Shown one piece after another: positions 1 to 12,800 of a DNA stretch of 64,000 nt. A model generated the notes under the pieces. It searched no databases. It saw only the letters and a list, made by a program, of their open reading frames with translations, and was not told the origin of the DNA. Position 1 is the stretch's first letter; each line of letters starts with the position of its first letter. Location: NCBI GenBank assembly GCA_021234155.1, contig JAJEKV010000024.1, positions 16,951,030 to 17,015,029 on the forward strand, given 5' to 3'. The stretch is from Isoetes taiwanensis. Lineage: Eukaryota > Streptophyta > Lycopodiopsida > Isoetales > Isoetaceae. The position numbers and the translations under genes are program-made.

Positions 1-645
1 ACTTCTGTATATCGAAGGTAAATTCTTCAATTCCAGTATTTGCCACTCTGATTTCTTGATTCCTTCGAATCATGCAACTGAACTTACGGAATAAATCCTG
101 CAACCTGCAAACAAACCACAAAGTTAAAAGTTAATAATCTTCTTACCCTAAAAAAAAAAGTTAATGATCAAAACAAAATAAATGCCCAGAACTTATAATC
201 TTGATGGATAGTAGGTGCCATTATTCTTCATAATTTGTAGCATAAACTTCTCCAACATTGGCCCAAATTCCACAAGCTCCATGTCAAGAGGAAGTCTTGA
301 AAATTCTTGCCACAAATCGAATCTCTTTCTTGCCTACTAAATTTTTGTTGTAGATCTGGAAATACCTCTAGTTTCGAATTCCGTCTGAAGCTCCTCGTCG
401 AGCTCAAAAAAAGGCACTCTTACACCATGAAATAAAACAGTAGAATTATTTGGAATTGGAACTGGCTTAAGAAGTTTAGACCTGTCGATATTTGACAGGT
501 ACTTTGCAATAGCATCTTCCCCAAACTCACTTATTAAATCTGCCTCAAACTTAAATAGACCATGACTTGAAAACTCGGAATTAACAAAGGATCCAGACTC
601 ACTTCCAAGGTCTGATGCTTTTCCTTCCTCATATAAAGGAAGGAT
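1..645 (-). pseudogene. Decayed Crypton/DUF3504-like recombinase fragment
   Basis: The minus strand has an open stretch of about 145 codons from near 645 to 200, then a second exon from 104 to the window edge. The first contains a run ending in F-E-L-D-E-E-L, then a frameshift near 350, then a segment with the pattern L-x-x-F-M-L-Q-I-x-x-x-x-G-x-Y-Y-P-S-R. The second continues L-Q-D-L-F-R-K-F with many basic residues. The G-x-x-Y-x-P core followed by a basic helix resembles the N-terminal part of DUF3504/ZMYM-type proteins derived from Crypton tyrosine recombinases. The acceptor at 105-106 is a good CAG, and the reading frame joins cleanly from 200 to 104. The donor at 198-199 reads AT instead of GT, so splicing is probably lost. 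Family assignment is by pattern only; the 3' end lies outside the window. Confidence 0.38.
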
Positions 646-944
646 TAGATGGCATTATACTTGCACGATATCAATACATTTTTGTTCTAGTTCTACAAGG
701 CCCAAATGTTGGGTTGGCAATACTTGTGCTTACTGGTCCACCCTCTCCCATGTTTGGTGAGTAGCATTCAGATTTTGTCTCTTGTCAAAGGCTATAGTGG
801 ATGCTAAACTACTCCAAAAGGAAGTACCAGTTTTAGTTTTGTTTTTTATGACTTGCTTATTCTCATGTTGCAATTTCTTGTGCTTTGGTTATTCTCACAT
901 TGCAATTTTTCATGTTTCATAAGCTTGTGACCAATAACATGATG
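646..944. other. AT-rich stretch with no gene seen
   Basis: I see no convincing open frame, RNA gene or repeat here. It separates the recombinase-like fragment from the poly(T) that marks the 3' end of LINE-A. Confidence 0.5.
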
Positions 945-1242
945 TTTTTTTTTTTTGAAGAATATAGGAATATATTAAACCACTAGAATGCAATCAAGTA
1001 CAATGATAAGTGTGGTGCTAAGAAATGAAGTGCCCATCATGATTCACAATCTGTAGGAATGTCGACCAAATTTCCCGCTTAACTGTGCCAGACAAGCTTG
1101 AGACTTGGTAAGCCTGCCACAACTTATGCCTCAAGATTGGAACCAACCGAAAAGGGCTAAGCATTGCATTCTGAAAGACCTTCGCTCTCCGTCTTCTCCA
1201 AATCAACCACAGAAGCCAAGCTCTGCATAAATGGAATGCCTG

Positions 1243-2475
1243 CTACTTGGCCACTGGCCAACTGCTAGGAAAGACTCCCAAGAGAATCTTCTGACTGCAC
1301 AGTGAAGACCCAAAGAGGGCTCTCACCCAGGACCAAGCTGCCCCTACCTCTGTGCATAGGACAAAGCAGTGCTCAATGGTCTCTCGATGCCTCCCACATA
1401 GAGGGCATGTTTTCGCTACCTGAGGCTTGAACCTATGGACTCGGACATTCACCCTGAGGCTACGGTGCAAGATCTGCCACAAAAGGGTACGGATTTTAGT
1501 AGGCGGCAATGTATTCCACACCCACTTCCACATGGCGGGCCATTTACTCCCTGGAAGCTTAAGCGACCACTTATCCGAAGGCGCAACGTGTCCTAAAGTG
1601 CTAGAAGCCCATAAGCCGATGCTACAAACTGAGATGCATCAAGTCCACTATGCGACTTCCAAATGCAATTGACTTGAGAAGACAACTGCAATGGAATAGC
1701 ATTAGCAATTCTGACCCAAGTCCGTATGTCCCACCGCCGAAGGCCAAATCGTTCCCTAAAAAACTCCCACGGCGCCAGATGAGCCTCCCAATACCAGTCA
1801 CGGATGGATGTTACGCCTGCAGCAATCCATCGGCGCTGAGTACCTGGGTGTAGGGAAGAGGCCAAGGGAGATGCAGAATCCAAGGGTACCCAGAGAAAGG
1901 GCGATGAGGCTACCATACACCTGCTAGGGTCCAATGAAAAGAGAACCTTGGCCACCTTCCAGGCCTTCAGGAGACCCTTAAGAAAAGGCGAAGCATGAGG
2001 GAATGGCCGCAAATCCTCAAACAGAGCCCACGACAACTGAGCCAGAATTGCTGGCTTCCTAAACACAATAGAGTGGCGAAGCGAATGTGCCAATAGAGCC
2101 AAACCTGGGGATTGTTACTCCTGCAACAACTGCCAGATGAATTTCGACACCAGAACCTTTGTGTGCAACGACACATCAAGCATGCCTAAGCCCCCCGCCT
2201 TTCTGGGATGCACACACTTCCACCATGCGACCTTCACTGTAGCCCCCTCCTCATTTTCTCCCCAAACAAAATTGTGAATGGTGTCATCCAACTCCTTAAC
2301 CACACTTTCTGGCGCAAGTATGCAGGAGGCTGCGTAAACATGAGTGCTACAGAGCACTGACTTGGCTACCAGAATCCTACCAGCCATGGTGAGTTTACTT
2401 CCCCTCCACCAGTTCAGATGCTGCTTAAGATTCTATAATGTCTCTGCCCAAATTGCCCTAGCATTAATGTCCAAG
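1243..2475 (-). pseudogene. LINE-A ORF2, C-terminal part with RT zinc-binding domain
   Basis: Minus-strand frames at 2115-2387, 1593-2102 and 1243-1533 form the end of a LINE ORF2. The first has the post-RT motif M-A-G-R-I-L-V-A-K-S and W-G-E-N-E-E-G; the last has the plant zf-RVT signature, W-x-x-L-P-P-T-K-I-R followed by C-P-L-C-G and H-C-F-x-x-C. The frame changes between these segments show frameshifts, so no intact protein is encoded. It is separated from the RT core by LINE-B. In plant LINEs this region follows the thumb of the reverse transcriptase and is thought to bind nucleic acid. Confidence 0.8.
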
Positions 2476-2550
2476 CCAAATAATAATAATAATAAATTCA
2501 ATGCCCTCTGGGGCCTTGAAGGCCATGGAGCCTGAATACACTGTTACCTT

Positions 2551-5500
2551 TTACAATTTCAATATGAATGTACGATGCTCTTCTACTGCTTTTATATATG
2601 AGCCTATTTTAACCAAATCTAAAGTAAATAGAGATCGAAAATTCTCCACATGGATACCGAAATTATCCCTGATAACCTTATATGCAGTGCAGACCAAAAA
2701 AACATGATCTTCATCCTCAATGTTGTTTGTGTTGCAGAGTTTACAAAGCCGATTTTCTGCTGGAATCTTGGACCACCGGCCTGTTTCACACTCTAACCTG
2801 TGAGAACTGACCCGATATCTTGCTATAATTTGCCTAAGCCTCTTCGACATGTTTGTGGAGAGATACCTTTGGTCACCATAATGTTCCATCTGATTGACTG
2901 ATAGCCTATAGTTCCCTTGTTTTGCCCATATGACCTGGATTGCAAGTCGCTCTGCCATTGCTCGAGTCTCCTCCTTGTCTACTGGCCAGTTCGCCTCCGT
3001 CACTCCCCAACGGCTTGCCCATTCTTTCATATCATGAAACCACCCCTGATTGGTTGATGCCAATAAAGCTTGATACGATAACCTGCTGTTTGGCTGCCCC
3101 CGAACTCTATTGACAAAATTAATTGTCTGATAGAGAGCTTCTAATTCAAGAGGAAACATTCCCGTCTCGGCCAGCATTATTGCGTATGGTATAGTATTCT
3201 TAATACCCAGCTCTCCACACAAGAAGAGCTTCTGGACTGATTCAATCTGTCCCCATAGCTTCTGCAAAATACTGGGCCCCCAAATGGGTGAGCCATACAA
3301 AATCACTGTCTGAACCAAGGTTTTATACAGGTGTTTCTTCAGTTGCCAGTCATTGAGGAACAATCTTGAGCACTTTGAAAGCATGGCATCTAAAGCAGAT
3401 TTCCCTCCTGTCACCCGCCTTCTTTATGCACTCCTTCCAGCTATATCTAGAAGCAAAATCAATGCCTAAGTTTTTGAAACATTCCACTGTCTCGATCTCA
3501 TGTCCCTTATATTGAAAACTTGGCCTGTCCCTGGTTCCAAAAACCATGACTTTTGTCTTTGCCACATTCACTCTCATTCGTTTTGCTGTACAAAACTGTT
3601 CCAACCTGTCTAAATGAGCTTGCAGAACTGCTTTCTTATTAGCTAGTAAAACCACATCATCTGCATATAATAACAATTGTATGATATAACCCCCAAGCAA
3701 AGTACCTGATAGAGCATGTGCACGCAACCATTTGTCAAGTTCATCGATGAAGAGCCCGAACAAAGTAGGTGACAACGGGCAGCCTTGGCGGACCCCAATG
3801 GTATTTCATGTGCTCATATCCCTGGTTAATGTCATCAAAACTTCAGAGTATAACTGAGATATCGCTCCTTTGAGTTCATCAGGGACACCTAATCGTGTCA
3901 TTCTCTCACCTAAACCCTTCTTGGGAACCGTATCAAATGCTTTCGCAAAATCAACGAAAGCAACGTATAGAGCTTTATTCGGTTCTTTCGCCCATTCTAT
4001 CAAGACACGGAGCGTTAGTGAATGATCTAAAGTATTGTGCCCTCTCCTAAAACCAGCTTGGTACTGAGAACGCTTGCCCTGTTCTTCAGCCCATATGCTC
4101 AATTTACTCTCCAGCAACGTACCCAAAAGCTTGGTGAAAGTGCTCCCAATTAAAACGGTTCTATAGTTTTGTGCCAATTTCTTGTCTCCTGTTTTATAAA
4201 TTGGATGTACTCGATTCACCCTCCAACTGTCTGGAAGCCCATATCTGAGGCTTTGATTTAACAAACGTGTCAGAATGGTAAGGGTCTGATGGCCTCCCCA
4301 TTTAAACAATTCAATGCACAAGCCATCTACATCGTGTGCCTTATTGTTATCCATTTCTGATAATGTCTCCCTGACCTCTGCCTCAGTAAACATATTTATG
4401 TTGGTGGCCGAAAATTGCATGTTTTCTGTCTCTTCAATAGCATAGATACTTTTAACTAAACTTAGGAGCTCATCAAAATCCAGATTAGGCGCAGTTGGTC
4501 TTTCTTGTAATGCTCTCCAAAAGGTCTTTGGAGATTCCATAAGTTGATCTGTTAATTTTAGCTGCTGGTTCCTGAAAAAGGCTCGCTTTCTTACCAATGC
4601 TTTATACCACTTTGGCTTCTGTATGCAGTTTGCAGGCAGCTTTCTCGTGCTTGCTGACAATCAATATTCCACCATGCATTGATAGGTCTACTAAGTGGGC
4701 ATTTCCTGGTGTAGCCGAACGTCTGCTCTGCTGCATGGAGTACCGCCTGGGAGAATTGCCGAGCATCTGCCTGAAGTTCCCCTTTCCATGTCATGGAGGA
4801 CATCAACCTCTCCACTTGGCTTTCATATATTCCGTTAAGTGCATATTGAACCTTAAGCCTCGGTTGGAACGCAGTGTCATTCGCCATTGTGGTGCATGCC
4901 ACCCTTATTTCTACAAACAAAGGCTTATGATCCGACTCAGGTAGTTTCTTACCTCGTCTAAAATCTTGAATTACATCACCATTTCTTGCTAATAGATAGT
5001 CTATGGCGCTGGATCCAGCATGGTTGCTGCATGTAAAATCTCCTGAGCACTCAAACATGCTTGTACCATTCAGAATTTTCAAATTGCAGATTGTACACAT
5101 CTCTAGGAGCATTTCGCCCATGAAATTACTGGTGGTATCTTCTGATGTCCTCTGAAACAATGGTTCTTCCACCTCCTGTAGCTGGACATCTATGATATTT
5201 TCGAATTTTATAGATTGCTTGTTACCTGTTCTTGCATTGAAGTCTCCCAACAGCAAAACTTCTCCATTTTTACCATGCTTCAAAGCTTCTGTACAAAGTG
5301 CCTGGGATGGATCTGATTTATTAAAACTTGGCTTATCATATGTGCTCGCATTGATAGGGGCAAAAAAGCAGACTCCCAAATAAATATCTTTAATCTTTAG
5401 CCATAAAAATTGCTTATTTATATCTGCTGATATCAATTGGAGTTCCTGTGCTATTTCCTTCCTACTATATATTGCTATGCCTCCAAATCCTCGTCCTACA

Positions 5501-5682
5501 TTACTTCCTTTTTCATTCCATACATTCCCTATCAGCATAAATCCTGATATCTCTGGCAATGGACGAGTCTGGTGTTCCCATGTCTCTGTAAACAGTAAAA
5601 TATCTTGTTGATTCCAAACTTGGCATGTAGCTGCTATCTTTACTTGATGTAATCCATGAGCATTCCATAAGCTAACCTTCAA
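2551..5682 (-). pseudogene. LINE-B ORF2: AP endonuclease plus reverse transcriptase
   Basis: The first frame (4591-5682) is an AP-type endonuclease, with W-N-A-H-G near the start, F-T-E-T-W, L-L-G-D-F-N-A-R and the terminal S-D-H-K-P. It starts at a TTG where an ATG would be expected. The RT domain follows in frames 3806-4660 and 3350-3775, with motif A F-V-D-F-A-K-A-F-D, then G-V-R-Q-G-C-P-L-S-P, then the catalytic L-Y-A-D-D-V-V-L-L. The last frame (2551-3414) ends with a cysteine/histidine cluster, C-K-L-C…H-V-F-L-V-C. At least three frameshifts separate these frames. The catalytic residues are present, but the gene cannot give one protein as written. Confidence 0.88.
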
Positions 5683-5694
5683 GGCCCTAACTTC

Positions 5695-6409
5695 CTAATT
5701 TCTTTTCCTGTTGGTTATCACTGCTTTGCCACTCTTATCCAGATATGCTATAACTCCGGGGTTTCTTGCTTCCTTAACCTTCTACCATTCTTTCTTTCGG
5801 AATTCAAGCTGTGTAGGAGTTAAATCTGCATCCAACCATATGCCTCTCGCCTTTCAATATGCTTCTATTGTGCATTACTCGGTCTCTCGCATCCTTATTT
5901 CTGAATTTGACAAGAATGGGAGGGTTATGAAATGCAGGCTTACCTAGTCTTCTTGATGATACAATCTGTGGATCGTGTAAATGCATCGTTTCCTTGAAGA
6001 ATCTATCAATCACATCCGAGACATTTTCCTCTTGTAATTCTAGGAGACCTGAGATTTTCAGGTTCATTGATCTAGATTCTTGTTCTGCTTGCTCGGTGGT
6101 AATATGCTCTTGATGCATCAGCATTTGTTCTTTAGTGGTTTCTGCAAGTACCGAGGCCAGTTTGATTTCTAAAGCTTCATAAGTGTCCACTGAGTTTTTG
6201 GCAGCCAATTCCTCGTTCTTACTTTGAAGAATCGTATTTTGATGCAATACCTCTTCGAGGGTTTGCTTCATTGAAATCACTTCAGTTCTCATGTTCTGAA
6301 TTTCTGCTTTCAATTCATTAACCAACACGAGGAGATGGCATGTGTCTCCGTCATATTCCATGGCCTCGCCCTTGCTGGGTGATGCCATTGTTTTCTTCTT
6401 AGCACCCAT
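5695..6409 (-). pseudogene. LINE-B ORF1: coiled coil plus L1-type RRM
   Basis: ORF1 starts at the ATG at 6409 (M-G-A-K-K-K). A heptad-rich coiled coil of about 80 residues follows, then a domain with the L1 ORF1 RRM pattern: L-K-I-S-G-L, then R-L-G-K, then P-I-L-V-K-F-R-N-K-D-A-R. The C-terminal part (L-T-P-T-Q-L-E-F-R-K-K) lies in another frame, so there is a frameshift near 5825 and also an in-frame TAG. The true stop is at 5695-5697, 13 bases before ORF2. This type of ORF1 is the RNA-binding chaperone familiar from animal L1. It differs from LINE-A ORF1, so the two LINEs belong to different lineages. Confidence 0.8.
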
Positions 6410-6433
6410 AGGGTTAGAGTCGCCCCCCCAAAT

Positions 6434-7748
6434 GATATGCCTAACAGTTTGGCAGCTGTGTGTGGCGGTGTAAGAGCCCAAGGAAACTGACTCAACCACG
6501 CCGGAGGAGGTTCCTCCAGTACCCACATGGCCGAGCACTTCGACCAGTTAAGCAAGCACCCTAAAGCTAAAGAAAAGGCATTCAAAATATTCTTGGCTGC
6601 CTGGAGATTGGACTCATCTGCATGAAGAAAGAGGAATGTATCATCCGCAAATTGACTGCAAATCTGCTGCAACCCATCACCCATGCGAAGACCTTGCACC
6701 ACATTGTCAGCAACTGCCACCTGAAAAAGCTGCAAAAGAGCTTCTGCCACTATAGTGAACAGAAAGGGGGCCAACGGACATCCCTGCCTAATGCCTCGGC
6801 CCACAGAGAAGATTGAAGAGGTCTCACCCTGACACCACACTGTCGCCCTAGCAGACACGTGCAGCTTCATAACCGTTTTCCTGAAACTAGGTCCACACCA
6901 AGAACTGCCAGCTGACAATGTCATAAGCCTTGGCAAAGTCCATCATAAGAAAAACAAGGGGCTGCCTCATCCTACGAGCCCAATGCACACCCTCAAAAGT
7001 AGCAGCCACATTATGAAGAATATTCTGCTGAGGGAGAAAACCGGACTGCTCTGGGCTAATGGTGTGAACTAGTACTGGCTTAAGCCTCTCCGCCAAAGCC
7101 TTAGCAATGATTTTATACACTACAGACAACAGAGTAATAGGCCTCCAGTCATTGATGGTTTTAGGATGCTTACATTTGGGTATAAGTGAAATACAACCTG
7201 TATTCAGTAGAGGATGCATCGAGTTATTCCCCAAAAGATCCACATACACCTGCACCACCGAGTCCCCCACCCACTCTTAGTACTGCTGAAAAAACTCCAC
7301 TGGTATTCCGTCCAACCCATGACACTTATTCCGAGCCAACAGGCGGCATGCGTCCCCCAACTCCTGCCCTGTCAACGGCTCCTCTAAGCTCTGTCTTTGA
7401 AGGGCTGAGATTCTTGGCGATACCTTGGCCAGCACCAGCTCCTGAAAAACACTCTGTGAGGGAAGCGGGCTCTCCTTGAAAAACCTTTCATAGTGCGCTG
7501 CTACAAAGGCCCTGATAGCATCTGGTTGTTGCAACAACACTCCTCGGGGTGTAACTATGTCAGCCATGGCAGTGACATACTTCTTCTGGCGGGCTGCTCG
7601 GAAAAAGACTTTAGAGCAAGTGTTAGACTGTTTCAGCCACATCAAACCCGCTTTGACCCTGGCCTGCGACACCTTGGCCTCCTCGTCAACCACGATCTGA
7701 TGAAACACCTGCTGCTCACGCAAGCCATCAGAGACCCGCACTCTAATA
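6434..7748 (-). pseudogene. LINE-A ORF2, reverse transcriptase core
   Basis: Frames at 7277-7743, 6887-7270 and 6434-6936 make the RT domain. Motifs in order are the connector K-C-H-G-L-D-G-I-P-V-E-F, then I-S-L-I-P-K with R-P-I-T-L-L, motif A M-M-D-F-A-K-A-Y-D, G-R-G-I-R-Q-G-C-P-L, and the catalytic F-A-D-D-T-F-L-F. It ends at the LINE-B junction in …K-L-L-G-I-S-F-G. Two frameshifts are visible. The 5' end of this block abuts the LTR of element A, and the coding sequence continues at 20898 on the far side of that element. Confidence 0.87.
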
Positions 7749-9231
7749 TGTGACGCTCCCTGAACATATACGACACTCGGGCGTATACATGCGGGGACTT
7801 CCCCCTCCCATGGCAACCAACTCGCCATGAGCAGGGCCCTCCGTCTAACTCGGTCCATCTATGGAAAGATGCTCGAGTGAAGGACACAGAGGTGTCATTC
7901 GGCCCACGCCTTCAATGGGGCTCCTATGTCGCGGAAGCGTGCATACAAGGTTAGCACACAGCATAATCATATCATAAATAACCACCACGAAGGGTGGCAC
8001 ATCCATCCAACTGATAATAACAGAGAAGATGCATTTGATACTAGAGAAAACACCCCAAAACCCATGGTTCTATCCTGGTTCAGACTCCAGTGAGGATCGA
8101 CTGACGGCTAGGTCTCAAGAGATCAGCAGACCGAATCTTGGCATGGCGTTGGCTGGCATAGAACATCGGCTAGGGTTGTCCACTCCGTCCGCCCCTCCTA
8201 TGCACACTTTGCAGATGAGTCGAATCATGCTATGGCATCGCTATAGCTTTCCGGAGACGCAGACTCAAGGTACAACCCTTCGAGTCCACTCCAGGTTACG
8301 TCTCCCTGGTCCGATGAGGCAGGTCGGGGAAGTGTCCCCTTCCAGGATAGCAGCGGTTCCATGGGTGAGCTAGAGAATACGTGCCGCATCAGCGACCCCC
8401 GCATCCGTACCCGACCTACTCCCCTAACTTTATCTTCAAAGTACAGGATGCCCCATACGGGTCACACCTCTGCACCCAGGGAGTGTCAGACCCATACCCG
8501 GCCCTCTACGTGACCGGCTATTAGGCCTAGCCCACTGTAGGAGTCTCAGGAGCCTTTTATGTTCGTGCAAGACCCCACCCCCACTTCACCATTGCGTCCC
8601 TTCTCTGGTGCTGAGCAATTCCATAGCATCCACGGCTCGGTGGTCTCTTATGCACAGGCCGCAATAGTTGGGAGCTAAGGAAACTACTAGGAGCATACTA
8701 AGAACATGAGGCACAGAGGTCTCTACCCTCCTTTAATCCCTGCTTTACGAAAGGCTAACAGAGATACTATCGTAGATTCATCCATCCATCCATAACAAAG
8801 CACCTAGAGATATCAAGCTAGTCTATCCACTAACCCGAGTTTCTGCTGGATCCATTATCATGAGGTATCTCCATCTTCAAGGAATTTGGGCGCTCAGCAA
8901 ACTTGGGCGCTCAGCAGCTGCTCCTCCTGGTTCGATTTTGGGGCCAAATGGGATAGGGATCCAGTTTGATGACCCAAGTAAGCATTCCTCTGTTGCCCAA
9001 TCGAATTTGGCCAAGTGGCGCCTTCCTAATTAATCAATTATCATAATTGAGTTAATTTGACAATGCTGCCTTAATTATAGGTAATTAACCTTTAATAATT
9101 AAGTTAGCATAGCTAAATTAATCCCTTTTAGGTCAATCCCCTAGGTTAAAATACCCCATGGTGGCGTATCCTTATTGTGTGACGTGTCAGTATATTTATA
9201 CGTATACCGTATAAATACGTGGAACGTCACA
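7749..9231 (-). repeat. Element A 3' LTR
   Basis: This 1483 bp block matches 18749-20231 almost base for base and has the same inverted heptamer at its ends. On the minus strand it is the 3' LTR. A TATA-like AT-rich inverted repeat at 9191-9215 lies about 20-40 bases inside the U3 end, next to a TGACGTG motif of the kind bound by plant bZIP factors. Confidence 0.92.
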
Positions 9232-9244
9232 TTCTCCCCCCCCT
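9232..9244 (-). promoter_or_regulatory. Element A polypurine tract
   Basis: On the minus strand the 13 bases next to the 3' LTR read AGGGGGGGGAGAA. This is the plus-strand DNA primer site of LTR retroelements. Element C has a closely similar tract at 43996-44008. Confidence 0.85.
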
Positions 9245-9887
9245 ATCAATAATGATGTCCTCAGCATTGGGGTTAGTTAAACGAGTGACGTATAATGGAA
9301 GAACTGAAGTAGAAGAAAGTATATATAAGAAAGGAAGGTAATTCCTTATTTCCAAAGGTAATAACATTAAAGTTCAAAGCATATAAGAGTTTAAGCACCA
9401 AGGTGCATTTCACATAATTATCATAAAAAGGTTTAAGAACCGAAGTCCGATATCAAACATCACAGTGACAAAAAGGTAACACGTGTAGACAAGGTAAAAC
9501 TGGAGAAGTCGGGCCATCAGCAACCCTCTTTACATGGGCAGGTCACGTCTTGTTCACTGGCCTGCACATGTCAATACATCAGTATACATAGATAATATAA
9601 GTAGGTTGTGGTTTAAGGGACCACCCCCTAAGAAATAAAAGGAAAACCTATCTACAAGGGAACCTATCATGCCTATGGTTCGCAATTCATTGCGGCGTAA
9701 GGAATGGCGACGTTCCCATTATAGCCGAGATGAATGCGGCCTATGAACTACATGCTTTCCAAGCAATTCGCGGTCATGCCAACATCGACAATACACCACG
9801 TCCTAGAGAACACGAAGGTGATCTCATCATCGGTAACTATTGTCAACCACGATGCATCTACCCCTCTACTGCATGATTCTCGGCGAA
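9245..9887 (-). other. Element A 3' internal region, no domain recognised
   Basis: This lies between the integrase C-terminus and the polypurine tract. A minus-strand frame of about 70 codons at 9748-9960 is open but matches nothing I know; I looked for a chromodomain and did not see one. The rest looks like 3' untranslated sequence. Its first 75 or so bases recur at 20232-20305. Confidence 0.5.
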
Positions 9888-12800
9888 TCAAGCCTTCAAG
9901 CTTACCGCCGGGTGCGGGGTTGATAGCATCGTTGATGGTGCGGCCCTGAGATTCCCGCATGAAGTCCGGATAGTGCTTCTCACATCGCCGACCTGGAAGA
10001 CTCGTGGGGTTCTGTGCTTATCTGCGACACTCTTCTGACGACTGCGTGCAGCCAATAAGTAACCACGAACTTCTTCAACCAAAGCTTGCATTTCCAAGAG
10101 GAGTTGTTGAGAAACCTCCACCTTAGAAACAGGATTATGCCATGTGTCTGGAGTAAGGCATTAATAACCATAATTTATCATGAAGGGAGACATTCTGGAA
10201 GACTCCTGTTTCATGCTGTTATAGGCAAATTCGACCAAATAAATATAGTCAGCCCATTGTGATTGCACCACACATAGCTTCGTAGATATCTTCTATAATG
10301 CGATTGGTACGCTCTGTCTGACCATCCGTCTGAGGATGATATGCCGTACTCATAGCAAGCTTGGTTTGGATGGTAGCAAAGAAATCTTTCCAGAATGCAC
10401 TTACGAATTTGGGATCCCTGTCGGATACGATAACTCATGGCATTCCATGCAATCTGAAGATCTCCTTTGTAAAGAGCAAAGCGGTATCGAAGGCTGTATC
10501 CGTGGTACGACATGGCAAGAAATGAGCCATTTTTGACAATTTGTCGACCACTACCATCAATGCATCATATCCACGGAGAGTACGTGGAAGGCCCACAATG
10601 AAATCCATGGTTATTACTTCCCATTTGGCATTGGGCACATCCAGAGGTTGCAACTCTCCTGGAATCCTTAATTGCTCAGCCTATACACCTGACACTGCTT
10701 AATATACCTGGCAATGTCCTTCTTCATGCAAGGCCAAAAATAACTGGAGCGGATCTTAAAGTAGGTCTTCATGAAACCTGCATGTCCAGCTATAGGGCTG
10801 TTGTGTGTATCATGGAGAATAAAGCTTACGCACTCCTGAAGTCTCAGGTACACACAACTTATCTTTGTGATATAACAAATTGCCCTCTTTCTTATATGAA
10901 CGGAAAGCTTCACGTTCTTTATCTGTGCGTGCCTCCTTAGCCAAAGTATCCCACACATCACGGAACTCTGGATCCGTGGCCAAGGTCTGCTCTATCTGTT
11001 TTCCGAACTCACTGGTGAGTGTGGAAATCGCGTTACAATGGGTTCGGGTTACCAAGGGATGGCGTGACAATGCATCCGCAACCACATTGTGTTTCCCAGG
11101 CTTATACATAATCTCAAAATCATACTCCTCCAGAAATTCCATCCATCTTCTTTGACGGAGGTTGAGGTTTGGCTGGATTGTTAGATAACGGAGACTCTGA
11201 TGATCCGTATCCAGCTGGAATCTTCTATCAAGAAGGTAGTGTCTCCATATACGCAGAGCGCGGACAACGGCCAACAACTCCTGATCATGGGTAGGGTATC
11301 GCTGTCCAGTCTCATTCATTTTCTTTGAATCATAGGCAATAACCCTCCCCTCCTGCATTAGGACTCCATCGGTAGCAATCTTACCGGCATCCGTTGCTAC
11401 TAGTTTATCATTTTCGGGGTCCGGCAATGTGAGGACTGGTGCTGACGTTAAAGCATCCTTAAGCTTTTGAAAACTTCCCTGGACCTTTGCTTTCCAATGC
11501 TCAATCCAATCCTTCACTTTCTCATGATTTGTAAGATCAGTAAGAGGTGCTGCAATCTTTGCAAAATCCTTAACAAATTTCCGGTAATACCCCGCCAATC
11601 CTAAAAAACTTCGGACCCTCTGAAACATTACCTGGAATGGTCCAATCCTTCACTGCCTCTATCTTCGCTGGATCTGTAGCAATTCCCTCTGCTGAAATGA
11701 CATGTCCCAAATAGTCCACCTTCGGAGCGGCAAACTTGCACTTAGAGAACTTGGCAAAGAGCTGGTGACGTCTTAGCTTTTGTAGGGCCAGTCTAAGATG
11801 CTTCTCATGCTCCTGAAGGGTCTTACTGCAAAGAATATATCAACAAAATCATCCAAGTATTGTCAGAAGACATCATTCATTAACCGCATAAAAGTTGCGG
11901 GGGCATTAGTTAATCCAAAGGGCATAACGGTAAACTCATAATGCCCATATCTAGTGCGAAAAGCAGACTTATGGATGTCCTCCTCTTTAATTCTTATTTG
12001 GTGATATCCGGAGCGTAAGTCAATCTTTGAGAAGTACTTGGCCCCTTGCAACTGGTCCATAAGATCGTCTGCTCTAGGCAAAGCATAGCGATTCTTGATC
12101 GTATGCTTGTTGAGCTGCCGATAATCAATACACATCCTCAAGGAGCCATCCTTCTTCTTCACAAAAAGGATAGGAGCGCCAAAAGGCGAAACACTAGGCC
12201 GAATGAAGCCTAGGTTTAGTAACTCCTGAAGTTGCTTCTTAAGCTCTGCCAATTCAGGGGGACTCATACGGTACGGGGCCTTACTGGTAGGCTTTGTACC
12301 TGGTTCTAAAGCTATCTCACATTCTACCCCTCTAAATGGAGGAAGTTTCTGGATCTCGTCCGGAAAGAGATCGCTAAATTCCCTGAGAAGATTAGCAATG
12401 CTCTCTGGCAACGCATCAACTACTTGCTTCTGTTTAGCATCCGATTCAATGGATGCAAGTCTGATGACGCAAAGTAGCTTACCCTTGCACATGGCCTTCT
12501 TTACCTGCCTGATGGACATAGACTGCATAATGGGGTTTAAGGGATCATCTTTTATAGTTACGCGGGCTCCATTAGCTGCGTTGAAGGTAACCTCCCGTTT
12601 TTCGCAGTCTATATTGGCTTTTGCAGATGCCAAGAATTCCATACCAACAATCAGATCATATTTGCCAATATCCATTAACTCGGCACCCAATGCAACTGGT
12701 GCACCTGGCAGCTGCATTTTAAGGTTAATGCGACGGCCATGAGTATGTCTGATTTTACCACTGGCTAAAGTGACAGGTTTCGGTCGGGACCTCAAAGTCT

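Larger units (their letters stand above)
2482..6427 (-). mobile_element. LINE-B, an L1-type element inserted into LINE-A
   Basis: LINE-B is about 3.95 kb on the minus strand. It ends in a TTA-repeat tail (plus strand 2481-2496) rather than poly(A). The same six bases, CCAAAT on the plus strand, flank it at 2476-2481 and 6428-6433. Removing the element and one copy restores the LINE-A frame (…G-I-S-F-G-L-D-I…). It carries ORF1 and ORF2 in that order, with only about 20 bases of 5' leader before the ORF1 ATG. Because it lies inside LINE-A, it is the younger of the two. Confidence 0.85.

Noticed and set aside
9748-9960. Chromodomain at the end of element A pol
   Set aside because: The open frame is there, but I see none of the aromatic residues expected of a chromodomain.
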